A DNA stretch of 64,000 nucleotides from Lacticaseibacillus casei DSM 20011 = JCM 1134 = ATCC 393 (GCF_000829055.1 NZ_AP012544.1:2108001-2172000); one strand, 5' to 3'; shown: positions 39,316 through 49,270, counted from the stretch's first letter. Made by a program: numbers and translations. The notes: generated from the letters alone by a model not told the origin.

Positions 39316-40374
39316 ATGGAGACCCGTTCAAATCACCGCCACCGTCAACCGCCTAAACGTTTTCGCTGGGGACGCCTCATCGGCTTAATCGTCATTGTCG
39401 GCCTGTTTACGGTTGGCGCCTATGCCCTGCGCCTCTATAGCCAGGCAAAATATGCCATCGATAATACATACCATGCCACCAAACACGTCAGCACGGACAT
39501 CGCCCAAAAGAAGCCATTTGCAGTACTCCTGCTCGGGGTCGACACCGGTGCTGAAGGACGCGTTGAAAAGGGCAACTCCGATACCATGATTGTGGCCGTC
39601 GTCAATCCGAAGACCAACAAAACCACCATGGTCAGCATCCCCCGCGATACGGCTGCTGAATTGATTGGCACCAAAGAGTTCAATATGCAGAAAATCAACG
39701 CTGCATACAATGTCGGCGGTTCTGATATGGCCATCAACACAGTCTCTAAACTTGTGAATGTGCCGATTTCTTATTATCTGACGATCAACATGGGCGCGCT
39801 GGAAAAAGTCGTCAATGCGGTCGGTGGGATTGACGTTGATGTTCCGTTTTCATTCCAGGATCCATACACTGGCAACCAGAAATTCAAAAAGGGCCGCATG
39901 CATTTAAATGGCAACATGGCACTTGCCTACTCACGAATGCGCCACGCTGATCCGGAAGGCGACTATGGCCGGCAAAAGCGTCAACAGCAAGTGATCAAGG
40001 CCATTTTGAAAAAAGCCGTTTCTGTCGGATCGCTTGGTAACTTCACCAAACTCATGGACACGATTTCCAAAAACATTGCCACTAATCTGAGTTTTGCCGA
40101 TATGCAAAGCATTTTCATGAACTATCGCGGCGCTGCCAAAACCATCACAACAGATCATCTCAAAGGGGTTAATGCATGGGTCGGTGACGGTGCTTATCAA
40201 ATCGCCTCAGATGCCGAAATGCAGCGGGTTTCCGATAAGCTGCGCAAAGCACTGGGCCTGCAAACCGAAACCATCAGCAACGAAGAAACCAAACAAAATG
40301 CCAAGAACACCCAGTTTGATTTCAAGGCAACAACCGATCAGAATTACATTATCTTCACACCTTATGATCGTTAA
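39316..40374 (+). CDS. LytR-CpsA-Psr (LCP) family glycopolymer transferase
   Basis: 352 residues, AAAGGAG before the ATG and TATAAT at 39276-39281. A short basic cytoplasmic tail and one transmembrane helix (LIGLIVIVGLFTVGAYAL) anchor the protein. The extracellular LCP domain (~70-225) shows FAVLLLGVDTGAE, SDTMIVAVV, SIPRDTAAE and the arginine-rich YSRMRHADPEGDYGRQKRQQ. LCP enzymes attach teichoic acids or capsule to peptidoglycan. It is monocistronic with a terminator downstream. Lactobacilli carry several LCPs, and the polymer used by this one is unknown. Confidence 0.93.
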   Translation: METRSNHRHRQPPKRFRWGRLIGLIVIVGLFTVGAYALRLYSQAKYAIDNTYHATKHVSTDIAQKKPFAVLLLGVDTGAEGRVEKGNSDTMIVAVVNPKTNKTTMVSIPRDTAAELIGTKEFNMQKINAAYNVGGSDMAINTVSKLVNVPISYYLTINMGALEKVVNAVGGIDVDVPFSFQDPYTGNQKFKKGRMHLNGNMALAYSRMRHADPEGDYGRQKRQQQVIKAILKKAVSVGSLGNFTKLMDTISKNIATNLSFADMQSIFMNYRGAAKTITTDHLKGVNAWVGDGAYQIASDAEMQRVSDKLRKALGLQTETISNEETKQNAKNTQFDFKATTDQNYIIFTPYDR

Positions 40375-40387
40375 CATGCATGTAAGC

Positions 40388-40428
40388 AAAAACCGCCTAC
40401 CGACTTATGACGTCGGCGGCGGTTTTTT
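40388..40428. terminator. Bidirectional terminator between LCP gene and ABC operon
   Basis: AAAACCGCC and GGCGGTTTT arms with an inner CCGAC/GTCGG pair and T runs at both ends. Confidence 0.9.
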
Positions 40429-40452
40429 AGTGGCATAGAACTCTGCTCAGAA

Positions 40453-41496
40453 TTATCGAACCATCAGTTGTTCTTGCGCACGCTCGCGATGCAGCCACCA
40501 GAGACCGAGCGCGAGAACACCGATAATGGAGACACTGTAGGACAACAATTCATTTTGGAACAGCCAATCGCCAAAATTGAAAGGGACAACAATCAAGGCA
40601 TAGACAAAAATGACCCAGCGGAGTTTTGGCAACAATAGGATGTCGCCCTCGTTTTCCAGTGAAATCCGGTCAAATAGCCAGCGGGTGAGCCAGTAACCAG
40701 CCACGCTAATCGTTAACGCCAGTATAAACAAGGGCAGGAATAACTGATCGCCACGCGGTAAAAGTGACCAATAAGAACGGTGGTTCACAGCGTTATAAAC
40801 CATGAACCGTTGAATCGCACTGGCACCAAGCCACCCGCCAAAAAGCCCAAAGACAAACATGCCGAACAACGTGGAAAAAATACTGCCAACGCCAATGCCA
40901 ACGGTGAACAAAAAGCTGTCAATGGCCAGATTCATCATCAATAAGCCCAAAATATTCAAGCCGCTAATGCCAACATACTCGGTCGGCACGCCAACGAAAA
41001 TACCAAGCAGAAGAATGCCGATGCCAAGTGTTGTAGTTCCGAGTAAACACGTCAGCCCATACCAGTAACGGGCAGCAAAAAATTGTCTTCGCTTAAATCG
41101 GCTTTTAAACATGGCCACATTAAAACTGCTTGCCTGATCCATCCCAGCCATAGCTAATCCGAGCAGTAATGGGATTGCGTAATGGATGATCGTTATGATT
41201 TGTCCGACCACTAAAGACGAATAAAGCTTATCGCGTTGCGGCATAACAAAATAACGTTGTTCCTTAAGGTAAGTTGCATAACTTTCATTTACAAGGCTTG
41301 TATCATGATATTTAGCCGCTCTTTTTTTCTCCTCAATAAACTGTGTGAACGTCATAGTATTTTTTTGTTGCTCGTGATACGTGTTTAACGACTCACCCGT
41401 ATTAAGCAGCGCCAGCAAAATGACAAAGATAAACATGACCCGGATCAGCACCTTATGCCTAATCCGAACAAGTTTCAACAACTGATGATCACCCAT
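40453..41496 (-). CDS. ABC transporter membrane subunit, ABC-2-like
   Basis: 347 residues with a first helix (VLIRVMFIFVILLALL), a ~90-residue extracytoplasmic loop and about six further helices. Architecture resembles ABC-2 type permeases of YtrA-regulated operons. GGAGG precedes the ATG, which touches the stop of the ATPase gene. Its substrate is unknown; related systems export antimicrobial compounds or sense cell-wall stress. Last gene of the gntR-ATPase-permease unit. Confidence 0.82.
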   Translation of the reverse strand: MGDHQLLKLVRIRHKVLIRVMFIFVILLALLNTGESLNTYHEQQKNTMTFTQFIEEKKRAAKYHDTSLVNESYATYLKEQRYFVMPQRDKLYSSLVVGQIITIIHYAIPLLLGLAMAGMDQASSFNVAMFKSRFKRRQFFAARYWYGLTCLLGTTTLGIGILLLGIFVGVPTEYVGISGLNILGLLMMNLAIDSFLFTVGIGVGSIFSTLFGMFVFGLFGGWLGASAIQRFMVYNAVNHRSYWSLLPRGDQLFLPLFILALTISVAGYWLTRWLFDRISLENEGDILLLPKLRWVIFVYALIVVPFNFGDWLFQNELLSYSVSIIGVLALGLWWLHRERAQEQLMVR

Positions 41497-42384
41497 CTAG
41501 CCCACCTCCGCATGTTTTTTTCGAAATTCAACTTTAAACAAATCCGACAACGACAATGGCAGGCTTTCGTTCAAAACCGGCTGCTCAGCTTGCAGTGCCG
41601 CTTGCACATCTGGTGTGAAATCAGGAAAAACGACTTCAATGACGCGCCCACGGATATTCAAAATGCGGCCATGCTGTTTGATCACCGCCGGAATTTCCTT
41701 GGTTCGGAATACCAGCTGCAGTTTCACCGCTTGCTGACGGACATTTTCCAACGTAAGATCGCGGCTGATGCGGCCATCTTTGACGAATAAAACACGATCG
41801 GATAAACCGTCTAATTCGGCGAGATTGTGGGACGCAATCAGAAAAGTCCGCTGACCATCGGCTACCGCATCCACCACCAAATTGACAATGCGCTCACGAA
41901 TCAAGACATCCAGCCCGTCGAATGGTTCATCGAGAAAAACATACGGGGATTGGCTCGCCAAAGCCATCGCCACCATGACCAGCGCCTGATACCCTTTGGA
42001 TAGCCCCTGAAACCGTTGGCCACCGGTTAACCCGAATTTTTTAATCAGGTGCAGAAACGCTGCTTGATCGAATGAAGGGTAAAGCAAGGCATACGTTGTC
42101 GCAATTTTGGCCAATGCATACTTGCGAAAGAATAAATGTTGCTGATCTAAGTAAAAAATGGCTGCTTGTTGCGGCGATTCGTTTGTCAGATCATGCTGAT
42201 CCAACGTGACCGTCCCGCCGTCAGCGATATACTGGCGGGTGACGGTACGAAAAATCGTGGTTTTGCCGATACCATTTGGGCCGACCAATCCAACAACCTG
42301 GCCGCGATCCAGCGAAAACGTGATATCGCGCAGGACTTCCTGATTGGCGATTCTTTTTTGCAATTTAGTCACGATTAAACTCAT
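41497..42384 (-). CDS. ABC transporter ATP-binding protein
   Basis: 295 residues: Walker A GPNGIGKTT near residue 37, a YLDQQH Q-loop, a somewhat weak signature FQGLSKGYQ (canonical LSGGQ is replaced by LSKGY), Walker B YVFLDEPFDGLD and H-loop ASHNLAEL. LSKGY-type signatures are common in YtrB-like ATPases. The C-terminal ~80 residues are an extra domain. The start overlaps the gntR stop by 4 bp (ATGA), and the permease follows immediately, so the three are one operon. Confidence 0.92.
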   Translation of the reverse strand: MSLIVTKLQKRIANQEVLRDITFSLDRGQVVGLVGPNGIGKTTIFRTVTRQYIADGGTVTLDQHDLTNESPQQAAIFYLDQQHLFFRKYALAKIATTYALLYPSFDQAAFLHLIKKFGLTGGQRFQGLSKGYQALVMVAMALASQSPYVFLDEPFDGLDVLIRERIVNLVVDAVADGQRTFLIASHNLAELDGLSDRVLFVKDGRISRDLTLENVRQQAVKLQLVFRTKEIPAVIKQHGRILNIRGRVIEVVFPDFTPDVQAALQAEQPVLNESLPLSLSDLFKVEFRKKHAEVG

Positions 42385-42749
42385 ACACGATGCTCCTCCT
42401 TTTCAGCCAACCATGCTTGCAATGTCGCTAAACTGATGCCTAGGCTTTGTGCTTCCACGACAATTGCATCAAACTTTGGACGGAACGCCGCCACTGCTCT
42501 TGAATTCGCGTGTTTTAATGGCTCAGCCACAAATGTGCCGCGCCCAGGTTCAACGTAAATCACGCCGTCCGCCTCCAGTTGCTTGTAGGCTTTGGCGACG
42601 GTATTGGGATTCAGCTGTTCTTGCTTCGCCATTTCCCGCACCGATGGCAGTTTATCGCCCGGCTGCATAATGCCTTGTAGAATCCGGGTCTTAATCTGCA
42701 ACACCAAGCGTTCATAGTACGCCAAATGAGTATATGAATCGGTTGCCAT
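42381..42749 (-). CDS. GntR-family regulator, YtrA type
   Basis: 122 residues from ATG after AAAGGGGG; an upstream ATG extends into the operator. A GntR winged helix (QIKTRILQGIMQPGDKLPSV, then KQEQLNPNTVAKAYKQLEADGVIYVEPGRGTFV) is followed by a ~45-residue helical tail, the short YtrA type that dimerises without a ligand domain. It should repress its own gntR-ATPase-permease operon. A matching dyad overlaps the promoter just upstream (42774-42794). Confidence 0.92.
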   Translation of the reverse strand: MATDSYTHLAYYERLVLQIKTRILQGIMQPGDKLPSVREMAKQEQLNPNTVAKAYKQLEADGVIYVEPGRGTFVAEPLKHANSRAVAAFRPKFDAIVVEAQSLGISLATLQAWLAEKEEHRV

Positions 42750-42773
42750 TCCGGCGCCCCCTTTCGTACTACG

Positions 42774-42794
42774 TGTACTATTATACATAGTACA
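42774..42794 (-). promoter_or_regulatory. GntR/YtrA-type operator overlapping the -10 box
   Basis: TGTACTA and TAGTACA, a perfect 7-bp dyad with 7-bp spacer; the TATAAT -10 of the operon lies inside it (42780-42785, minus strand). A further GTAC-N5-GTAC half follows at 42767-42779. Autorepression is inferred. Confidence 0.75.
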
Positions 42795-42808
42795 CTCAAC
42801 AACGCAAG

Positions 42809-42842
42809 AAAAAAACGCCGTCCATCTGTCATGGACGACGCA
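42809..42842 (-). terminator. Terminator of rex
   Basis: GCGTCGTCCAT pairs with ATGGACGGCG (one wobble), then TTTTTTT on the minus strand, 15 bp after the rex stop. Confidence 0.88.
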
Positions 42843-42856
42843 TTTTCTTTTTTCAG

Positions 42857-43510
42857 TTAAGCTTCCGGTTCGTTGAGCGTTGGCCCATAATGTTCCAGGA
42901 AGTAAATCAAGGTCTGTAGTTCCGTTGCCAAATCCACATTTTGTACCCGCACGTAGCTAGGCACCGAAATGCGAATCGGGGTGAAGTTCATGATCCCCTT
43001 AATCCCGGCTTTAACCAAATCATCGGTGATATGCTGGGCGGCATCAATTGGCACCGTCAAAATCACGATTTCAATCTGCTGATCTTTAATTTGCTTAATC
43101 ATTTCATCCATGGGATAAATTGGTACCCCACTTTGAATGGTTCCGGCTAAATCAGGGTTGATATCGAATCCGGCACTAATCCGAATGTTGTTAGCCTGTC
43201 GAAAATTATAATTCAACAAGGCATGGCCAAGATTGCCGACACCAACCAGCCCGACATTAGTTAGCCGATCCTGATTCAGAATCTTTTTAAAGAATTTCAG
43301 CAAATCGTTGACGTCATAGCCGTAGCCGCGTTTGCCCAATGCACCGAAATAAGAAAAATCACGCCGAATCGTTGCCGAGTCAACTTTCACCGCGTCCGAC
43401 AGTTCAGTTGAACTGATCTTGGTTGTCCCGGAATTCGCCAAGAAATTCAAATATCGGTAGTACACGGGTAGGCGTTTCGCCGTTGCTTTGGGGATGATTG
43501 TTTCCGCCAT
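42857..43510 (-). CDS. rex: Redox-sensing transcriptional repressor Rex
   Basis: 217 residues from ATG after AGGAGG. An N-terminal winged helix ([44 protein letters not shown]) is followed by a Rossmann domain with [14 protein letters not shown] that binds NADH, and a C-terminal swapped helix ([12 protein letters not shown]). Rex represses fermentation and respiratory genes such as cydABCD until the NADH/NAD ratio rises. Monocistronic with its own terminator. The cyd operon lies 38 kb away in this window, but no Rex box was found in front of it. Confidence 0.96.
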   Translation of the reverse strand: MAETIIPKATAKRLPVYYRYLNFLANSGTTKISSTELSDAVKVDSATIRRDFSYFGALGKRGYGYDVNDLLKFFKKILNQDRLTNVGLVGVGNLGHALLNYNFRQANNIRISAGFDINPDLAGTIQSGVPIYPMDEMIKQIKDQQIEIVILTVPIDAAQHITDDLVKAGIKGIMNFTPIRISVPSYVRVQNVDLATELQTLIYFLEHYGPTLNEPEA

Positions 43511-43727
43511 GTAAGCAAGCCTCCTGTAGAAGTATTCCCATGCAGAACATGTGAACTGTCCAACATAGTATCTTCTGCTAATATTAGCTGGTTTATGGCC
43601 TGAACGCAAGCGGATACATCTTCACAAGCATATTTTATTGTGCGAATGCATCATCAGGGAACGCACGCCCATGAACAAAACTATGGTATATTAGGTTTTA
43701 ACGATTATTGTGAAAGAAGGTATTCCT

Positions 43728-45680
43728 GTGATCATTTTGCAGGCACAACAAGTTAGCCGCAGCTTCAATGGCAACGAATTATTTGCCAATGTGAATCTTG
43801 AAGTCCAAGATGGCGCGCGCATCGGCCTTGTTGGCCCCAACGGGATTGGTAAAACCACCCTGCTGGAAATCCTGACTGGGATCGCGCCACCGGATAGCGG
43901 TCAGGTGACGACCATGAAGAATCTATCCATTGGCTATTTGGCCCAAAACTCTGGCCTTGATTCGGATAAAACGATTTTCAAAGAAATGTTGACGGTCTTC
44001 GCCCCGCTGCAGGCAATGGCGCGACAAATCCATACTTTAGAGGCCAAACTCGGCGATCCTAAACTCATTGCGGACAAGCCGGCGTTTGCCGCAACCATGA
44101 AACAGTACGATCAGCTGCAACACGATTTTAATGAGCAAAACGGTTATGGCTATGAGGCCGAAATCCGTTCGGTCCTCCATGGCTTCCAGTTTGGTGAAGA
44201 CACTTACGACAAGCCGGTCGGCACCTTGTCCGGCGGCGAACGTTCCCGTCTGGCTTTGGCCAAGCTCCTGCTGGAAAAGCATGACCTGATCATCCTCGAC
44301 GAGCCAACCAACCACCTTGATATCGAAACACTCAGCTGGTTGGAAGGCTATCTCAAAACTTACCCCGGCGCCATTTTAACGGTCAGCCACGATCAATATT
44401 TTCTTGATCACGTGGTCACCGAAATTTACGAACTGGATCACCACCACGCGACCCATTACAAAACCAATTACAGCGGATATCTCAAGCAAAAGGCTGAGCG
44501 CCGGGCGCAGGCTTGGAAAGCGTACACCAAGCAGCAAGAAGAAATCGCCAAGCTCCAGGATTTCGTGGACAAGAATATTGTCCGCGCCAGCACCACCAAG
44601 CAGGCCCAAGCGCGCCGGAAACAATTGGAAAAAATGGATGTTCTGGAAAAACCGACTGGTGACGACAAAAGTGTGCATTTTAACTTCACGCCCAATCGTC
44701 CCAGCGGCAATGAAGTGCTCAAAGTCAACCAAGCAACGGTGGGGTACGTAGCTGATCACCCGATGGCCGGTCCTATCGATTTCCAAGTCAATAAATTCGA
44801 TCGGATTGCCATTATCGGACCAAACGGGGTCGGTAAATCGACTTTACTCAAAAGTATTTTAGGCAAAATCCCGTTTCTGGCTGGATCGGCAAAATTCGGC
44901 GCTAACGTTGATGTCGGCTACTACGACCAGGAGATCCAACAACTCAATCCCAAAAATACCGTGATTGACGAAATCTGGGATGAGCACCCAATGATGCCGG
45001 AAAAAGATGTTCGTTCCGTTCTGGCTGCCTTTTTGTTCGGCCCAGACGATATTCAAAAGCCGGTCAGTGCCTTATCCGGCGGGCAAAAAGCGCGGCTGGA
45101 GTTGACCAAGTTAGCGCTCAAACATGATAATTTTCTGGTGCTTGATGAACCGACCAACCACTTGGACATCAACAGTAAGGAAGTCCTTGAACAGGCATTA
45201 AAAGATTTTAATGGCACCGTTTTGTTCGTGTCCCATGACCGTTACTTCATCAACGAACTGGCAACCAACGTCATTGCCATCGCCCCGACCGGCAGCACCA
45301 CTTACCTCGGCAACTGGGACTATTATCAGGAAAAGCTGGCCGAGACCAAGGCAGAGGCCGAAGCTGCGGCTGCTGAACAGCCAACCGCCAAAACCGAAAC
45401 CGCGGGCGCCACCTCGTATCAACAGTCCAAAGAAGATGCCCGCGCAACCCGTAAGTTACAGCGGGAAGTTGCTGACTTAGAGGCACAAATGCAGAAGCTT
45501 GGCGACCAAGCGACCACGATCCAAAAAGAAATGACTGCCCCCGATGTTTTGAGCGACTATGTTAAAATGCAAAAGCTGCAAACCAAGCTCGAAGAAGTTC
45601 AAAAACAAACCACGGACGTTGAGAATGCTTGGGAAGAAAAAAGCATTCAGCTTGAAGACATGGAAACTGCCGACAAGTAG
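43728..45680 (+). CDS. ABC-F family ATPase (YdiF-type)
   Basis: 650 residues from GTG 7 nt after AAGG. Two ATPase domains are seen: Walker A GPNGIGKTT near 38 with LSGGERSRLALA, and GPNGVGKST near 364 with LSGGQKARLEL. A charged linker and a C-terminal coiled coil (~560-640) are also present. There are no membrane helices. ABC-F proteins act on the ribosome, some protecting it from antibiotics, others as translation factors. It is monocistronic with a terminator. Confidence 0.92.
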   Translation: MIILQAQQVSRSFNGNELFANVNLEVQDGARIGLVGPNGIGKTTLLEILTGIAPPDSGQVTTMKNLSIGYLAQNSGLDSDKTIFKEMLTVFAPLQAMARQIHTLEAKLGDPKLIADKPAFAATMKQYDQLQHDFNEQNGYGYEAEIRSVLHGFQFGEDTYDKPVGTLSGGERSRLALAKLLLEKHDLIILDEPTNHLDIETLSWLEGYLKTYPGAILTVSHDQYFLDHVVTEIYELDHHHATHYKTNYSGYLKQKAERRAQAWKAYTKQQEEIAKLQDFVDKNIVRASTTKQAQARRKQLEKMDVLEKPTGDDKSVHFNFTPNRPSGNEVLKVNQATVGYVADHPMAGPIDFQVNKFDRIAIIGPNGVGKSTLLKSILGKIPFLAGSAKFGANVDVGYYDQEIQQLNPKNTVIDEIWDEHPMMPEKDVRSVLAAFLFGPDDIQKPVSALSGGQKARLELTKLALKHDNFLVLDEPTNHLDINSKEVLEQALKDFNGTVLFVSHDRYFINELATNVIAIAPTGSTTYLGNWDYYQEKLAETKAEAEAAAAEQPTAKTETAGATSYQQSKEDARATRKLQREVADLEAQMQKLGDQATTIQKEMTAPDVLSDYVKMQKLQTKLEEVQKQTTDVENAWEEKSIQLEDMETADK

Positions 45681-45719
45681 GCTGCGAAAATTAGCCCCCG
45701 ATCAAGATCAATTAACCGC

Positions 45720-45768
45720 AAAAAAGCTGGTACTGGAATACCCACTTGTTTCCGGTGCCAGCTTTTTT
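45720..45768. terminator. Bidirectional terminator
   Basis: AAAAAGCTGGTAC and GTGCCAGCTTTTT arms between the convergent ABC-F and PTS genes, with a T tract on both strands. Confidence 0.85.
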
Positions 45769-45788
45769 ATATTTTTTAATTGCTACGT

Positions 45789-46115
45789 TTAAACTTTTTG
45801 ATCCAGCAACCCGATTGCCTGCTGTAAAACTTTCTCGCCATCCATCATCCCATAGGCTTTCATGTCAATAACGGCCATCGGAATTTTTTTAGCGTCGGCT
45901 TTGGCTTTGAACTGACTTTCCATGAAACGGACTTGCGGGCCGAGCATCAGTACCGAAACTGGCTCGGATGCCAGTTTATTGTCGGCATCGGCGGCTGCGG
46001 TGGCAAAAACATCAACGTCCATACCGTCTGCTGCAGCTGCTTTTTTCATTCGCTGCACCAACATTGAGGTGGACATACCGGCGGAGCACACTAACATAAT
46101 TGTTTTTTCAGCCAT
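45789..46115 (-). CDS. PTS lactose/cellobiose-family IIB protein (orphan)
   Basis: 108 residues from ATG 8 nt after AAAGGA. The phosphorylated Cys is in IMLVCSAGMSTSMLV near residue 10, with the usual SVLMLGPQVRF and a C-terminal MDGEKVLQQAI. IIB accepts phosphate from IIA and passes it to the sugar in IIC. No IIA, IIC or regulator is adjacent, so it either serves a permease elsewhere or has another role. Full-length domain. Confidence 0.92.
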   Translation of the reverse strand: MAEKTIMLVCSAGMSTSMLVQRMKKAAAADGMDVDVFATAAADADNKLASEPVSVLMLGPQVRFMESQFKAKADAKKIPMAVIDMKAYGMMDGEKVLQQAIGLLDQKV

Positions 46116-46212
46116 GGGAATCATCCTTTCGTTAACAAACTTATCGATAAGTTAAGTTTAACTAAATCAACGAACCCCCGTCAACGAAAGTGCTGATGAT
46201 TCACTCATGGCC

Positions 46213-47235
46213 CTAAGCATGGGCAAAGCTCAGGCCCGGATTCGCATTGAGATTCTCGGAGGCAAGGTGGCGCTTCGCCAATTCAATGTGTGCGGCTGCG
46301 CCGATCATGGCACCGTTATCGCCGGTTAAGCGCAACGGCGGAACGATTACGTCCACATCCGGAAAATGCACGGCCAGCGCTTCGTTCATGGCTTCTTTGA
46401 GTCCTTGATTGGCTGCTACCCCGCCAGCGACAATCAGCTGTTTGACCGGATAGTTTGTCAGGGCTTTCTGGGTTTTGTGAACCAGCACATCCACCACCGC
46501 AGCCTGGAAACTGGCCGCAAGATCTTCGCGACTTAGCGTTTCACCGATTTGATCGGCATGATGCACCGTATTGATCACAGCGGACTTCAAGCCGCTGAAA
46601 CTGAAGTCCAGGTTATCCTCTTTATCCATGGCACGCGGAAAATGGAAGGTATCGTGACCCAAGTGTGCCAAACGATCGACTTCTTTCCCTGCCGGATATG
46701 GGATGCCCAGAATCCGTCCCACTTTGTCATAGGCTTCACCAGCGGCATCATCCCGGGTATCACCAATAATCTCGAACTCACCAGCAGCTTTCATGTAAAC
46801 CAGCTCGGTATGGCCACCAGAAACCGCCAGTGCCAATAATGGATAAATTAGCGGCTTAACAAAGCGGGCGGCGTAAATATGCCCAGCCATATGATTGACC
46901 GGAATGAGCGGTAAGTGATGGGCATAAGCAATCGTTTTGGCAGCTGTCACGCCGATCAGCAGTGCGCCAACCAGACCCGGGCCGTATGTGACTGCTACGG
47001 CCGTTAAGTCGGTATAGGTCACCCCAGCTTCTTTTAGTGCTGCGTCTGTTACCAGCGTAATCTGTTCGACATGGTGCCGACTGGCGACTTCCGGAACGAC
47101 GCCGCCAAAACGCTGGTGGCTCTTGATTTGCGTCGCGATAATATTCGATAAAATTTTGTTACCATTTTCAACGACAGCCACACTGGTTTCGTCGCAGCTG
47201 CTTTCAAATGCTAAGATCAATTCCCTTGCTGCCAC
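46213..47235 (-). CDS. tsaD: tRNA N6-threonylcarbamoyladenosine transferase TsaD
   Basis: 340 residues from GTG 6 nt after GAGGAG; an ATG seven codons earlier has no site. It contains [14 protein letters not shown], the metal-binding [11 protein letters not shown] near residue 115, and [12 protein letters not shown]. TsaD transfers threonylcarbamoyl to A37 of ANN-decoding tRNAs, with TsaB and TsaE. It is the last gene of tsaB-rimI-tsaD, a widespread order. Confidence 0.96.
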   Translation of the reverse strand: MAARELILAFESSCDETSVAVVENGNKILSNIIATQIKSHQRFGGVVPEVASRHHVEQITLVTDAALKEAGVTYTDLTAVAVTYGPGLVGALLIGVTAAKTIAYAHHLPLIPVNHMAGHIYAARFVKPLIYPLLALAVSGGHTELVYMKAAGEFEIIGDTRDDAAGEAYDKVGRILGIPYPAGKEVDRLAHLGHDTFHFPRAMDKEDNLDFSFSGLKSAVINTVHHADQIGETLSREDLAASFQAAVVDVLVHKTQKALTNYPVKQLIVAGGVAANQGLKEAMNEALAVHFPDVDVIVPPLRLTGDNGAMIGAAAHIELAKRHLASENLNANPGLSFAHA

Positions 47236-47270
47236 ATTGTTCTCCTCTACAAACATGATGGTTCCAGATG

Positions 47271-47804
47271 TTACGGCAAAGGCCGATACATATCCAGTGC
47301 ATCATCGTGATTGCTGACATAATAACCTTTTTTTACTTTGCCATCTTGAAAACCGAGCGAGTGATAAAGCCGCTTGGCAATGTCATTATTTGTTCTAACC
47401 TCAAGCGTGACCTTTTCACTGCCGTATTCAATGGCCCGGCCAATCATAAACTGCATCAAAAAGCGACCCAGCCCCATATGCTGGTAAGCTGGATCAACGG
47501 CAATATTGGTAACGTGAGCCTCACTCATTGTAAACCACGTGCCAATCAACGCAACCATCTGACCGGCGTCTTCAACGGCAAGATACAACGAATGGCGCAC
47601 TTTGCGTAATTCAGAGAAAAACGCATAGCGATCCCACGGCGTATCATGATAAATCCGCCGCTCGATTGCCAACGCTGCGTCAACATCAGCCTCCGTCATG
47701 CGTCGTAATAAATATTCCTTATTCCGGACAGTGATCGTCCGCGGTTCAAACTGCAGTTCATCAGGCGTCGTGCGGTCAAACCACGACCTAAACTTTCTCA
47801 ACAT
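47271..47804 (-). CDS. rimI: Ribosomal-protein-alanine N-acetyltransferase RimI-like
   Basis: 177 residues from the ATG at 47804; two nearer ATGs (47810, 47813) crowd the AAAGGA site. A GNAT fold shows [21 protein letters not shown] (acetyl-CoA loop Q-x2-G-x-G) and [19 protein letters not shown]. RimI acetylates the N-terminus of ribosomal protein S18. It overlaps the tsaB end and precedes tsaD by 35 bp. The ~30-residue N-terminal extension before the GNAT domain is usual in lactobacilli. Confidence 0.9.
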   Translation of the reverse strand: MLRKFRSWFDRTTPDELQFEPRTITVRNKEYLLRRMTEADVDAALAIERRIYHDTPWDRYAFFSELRKVRHSLYLAVEDAGQMVALIGTWFTMSEAHVTNIAVDPAYQHMGLGRFLMQFMIGRAIEYGSEKVTLEVRTNNDIAKRLYHSLGFQDGKVKKGYYVSNHDDALDMYRPLP

Positions 47805-48510
47805 AAACATCATGTCCTTTGCCGGGATGCGCCTTAAGCCAGTTGTTTTCGGCTTCCGTTAAGCGTAAATAGCGCGGCACAAAATCATAGACAGAAACCG
47901 GTGGTAAATCTTTGCCTAGCTGACCCAGTCGTAACGCTTGCGGCAGATTTAACCAATCTGGGGCAAAATGAGCCAAACCGCCCAATGCCTCGATAATCTG
48001 TCCGCGAAACATCGCTGCATCGGATCCGACAAAGATGACCGGCTGCCGCAACGTTGTCAACTCGGTGAGTAAAAGCGTCAGCGGAACGTGACGATCCGTG
48101 ACCACATTGATCAGTTGGCCTTTGTCCCACTGGTAAACACCTGTGAAGACATTGTTGCGCCGTGCATTCATAATCGGCACAATCATGGCTTTGGTGTCTG
48201 TGATATTCGCCGCTAACACTTCCAGGCTGGAGACACCGACCAATGCGATGTTCAGCGTATATGCCAGGGTTTTCCCGGTAGTCACGGCAATGCGGATGCC
48301 CGTGTAGGAACCCGGACCGTCCGCAACAATAATTTTATCAAGATCTTCAGGTTGCAAGCCACTTGCCGCAACCAAATCGTCAATCGTTGGTAATAACTGT
48401 TCACTATGAGTCCGCTCATGATTAATGGTCGTCTGCGCCAATAACCGATCATTGTCCAACACGGCAACCGACATCGCCTCATTTGAGGTATCAAGTGCTA
48501 ATAATCGCAT
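47788..48510 (-). CDS. tsaB: tRNA threonylcarbamoyladenosine biosynthesis protein TsaB
   Basis: 240 residues beginning LLALDTSNEAMSVAVLD, the ASKHA fold start, with GPGSYTGIRIAVTTGKTLAYTL. TsaB is the non-catalytic partner of TsaD in t6A synthesis. A GGGAGG site precedes the ATG. It is first in the tsaB-rimI-tsaD operon and overlaps rimI by 17 bp. Confidence 0.94.
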   Translation of the reverse strand: MRLLALDTSNEAMSVAVLDNDRLLAQTTINHERTHSEQLLPTIDDLVAASGLQPEDLDKIIVADGPGSYTGIRIAVTTGKTLAYTLNIALVGVSSLEVLAANITDTKAMIVPIMNARRNNVFTGVYQWDKGQLINVVTDRHVPLTLLLTELTTLRQPVIFVGSDAAMFRGQIIEALGGLAHFAPDWLNLPQALRLGQLGKDLPPVSVYDFVPRYLRLTEAENNWLKAHPGKGHDVYVEKV

Positions 48511-48658
48511 AATTCAGGCCTCCCTTCGGCGATACAATCATGGCAATAGTTTATCACAAATGGCCTTAGAGCGTGAGTGGTATATTCGTGCGGCTGCATA
48601 CAGGCCGCTAGCAGCCCGCCTCTCACCGAACCAAACGAACCCCAAGCATGACCCTCAA

Positions 48659-49270
48659 CTACAAGGATAACCACGCTTCGCCGGGATTAGGCAGTTCCCC
48701 GTTCAACGCCGCAAGCAAAATGAGAATGCTACCAATCATTAAAAGAATCTGTAATAGAATCTTAAGCCATAAGCGTTGATGAATGATATTTTCCGGCGTC
48801 CAGTACAAGTCCGCGGCACTCTGGATCCCGGTCGCCTCGTTGGCAGCCAGCAGCTGATCATGCAACCATTTTGCCAGCCACATCCAGGCAAACCCGGCAA
48901 CGACCGCACTGATGGCCAGTACCCACAACGCTTGATTGCGCGTGGTTAAATAATCTGCCGTAAAAATATATAATCGCCTAATAAGCGGCAAGTGACTCAG
49001 TTCGTTGTAAAACTGATTCCCAATCGCAAAAGCGAACGCTAAGCCGCTGATCCAACTGCCTGTCAGTCCGACACGGCGGATCTGCTGCGCCAAAGCATTT
49101 TCACGATATAAGTTGCGGACATACGTTTTCCGGCCAGTACGTACCTGATTCGGGTACATCATCTTGTGCGTCGTCAGCTGCATAGCGACAATTTTACGCT
49201 CCAAGGACCACGCCCATAAACCGGTTCCGGCCAATGCGACCGCGATCAGACCAAGCAATAAAAGATCCAT
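48659..49270 (-). CDS. Hypothetical membrane protein, 203 aa
   Basis: Three or four hydrophobic helices: the N-terminal LLLLGLIAVALAGTGLWAW, a central SGLAFAFAIG, LWVLAISAVVAGFAWMW and a C-terminal ILLQILLMIGSILILLAAL. Charged cytoplasmic-looking parts lie between. GGAAGG precedes the ATG. It is monocistronic; no family is recognised and neighbours give no clue. Confidence 0.65.
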   Translation of the reverse strand: MDLLLLGLIAVALAGTGLWAWSLERKIVAMQLTTHKMMYPNQVRTGRKTYVRNLYRENALAQQIRRVGLTGSWISGLAFAFAIGNQFYNELSHLPLIRRLYIFTADYLTTRNQALWVLAISAVVAGFAWMWLAKWLHDQLLAANEATGIQSAADLYWTPENIIHQRLWLKILLQILLMIGSILILLAALNGELPNPGEAWLSL

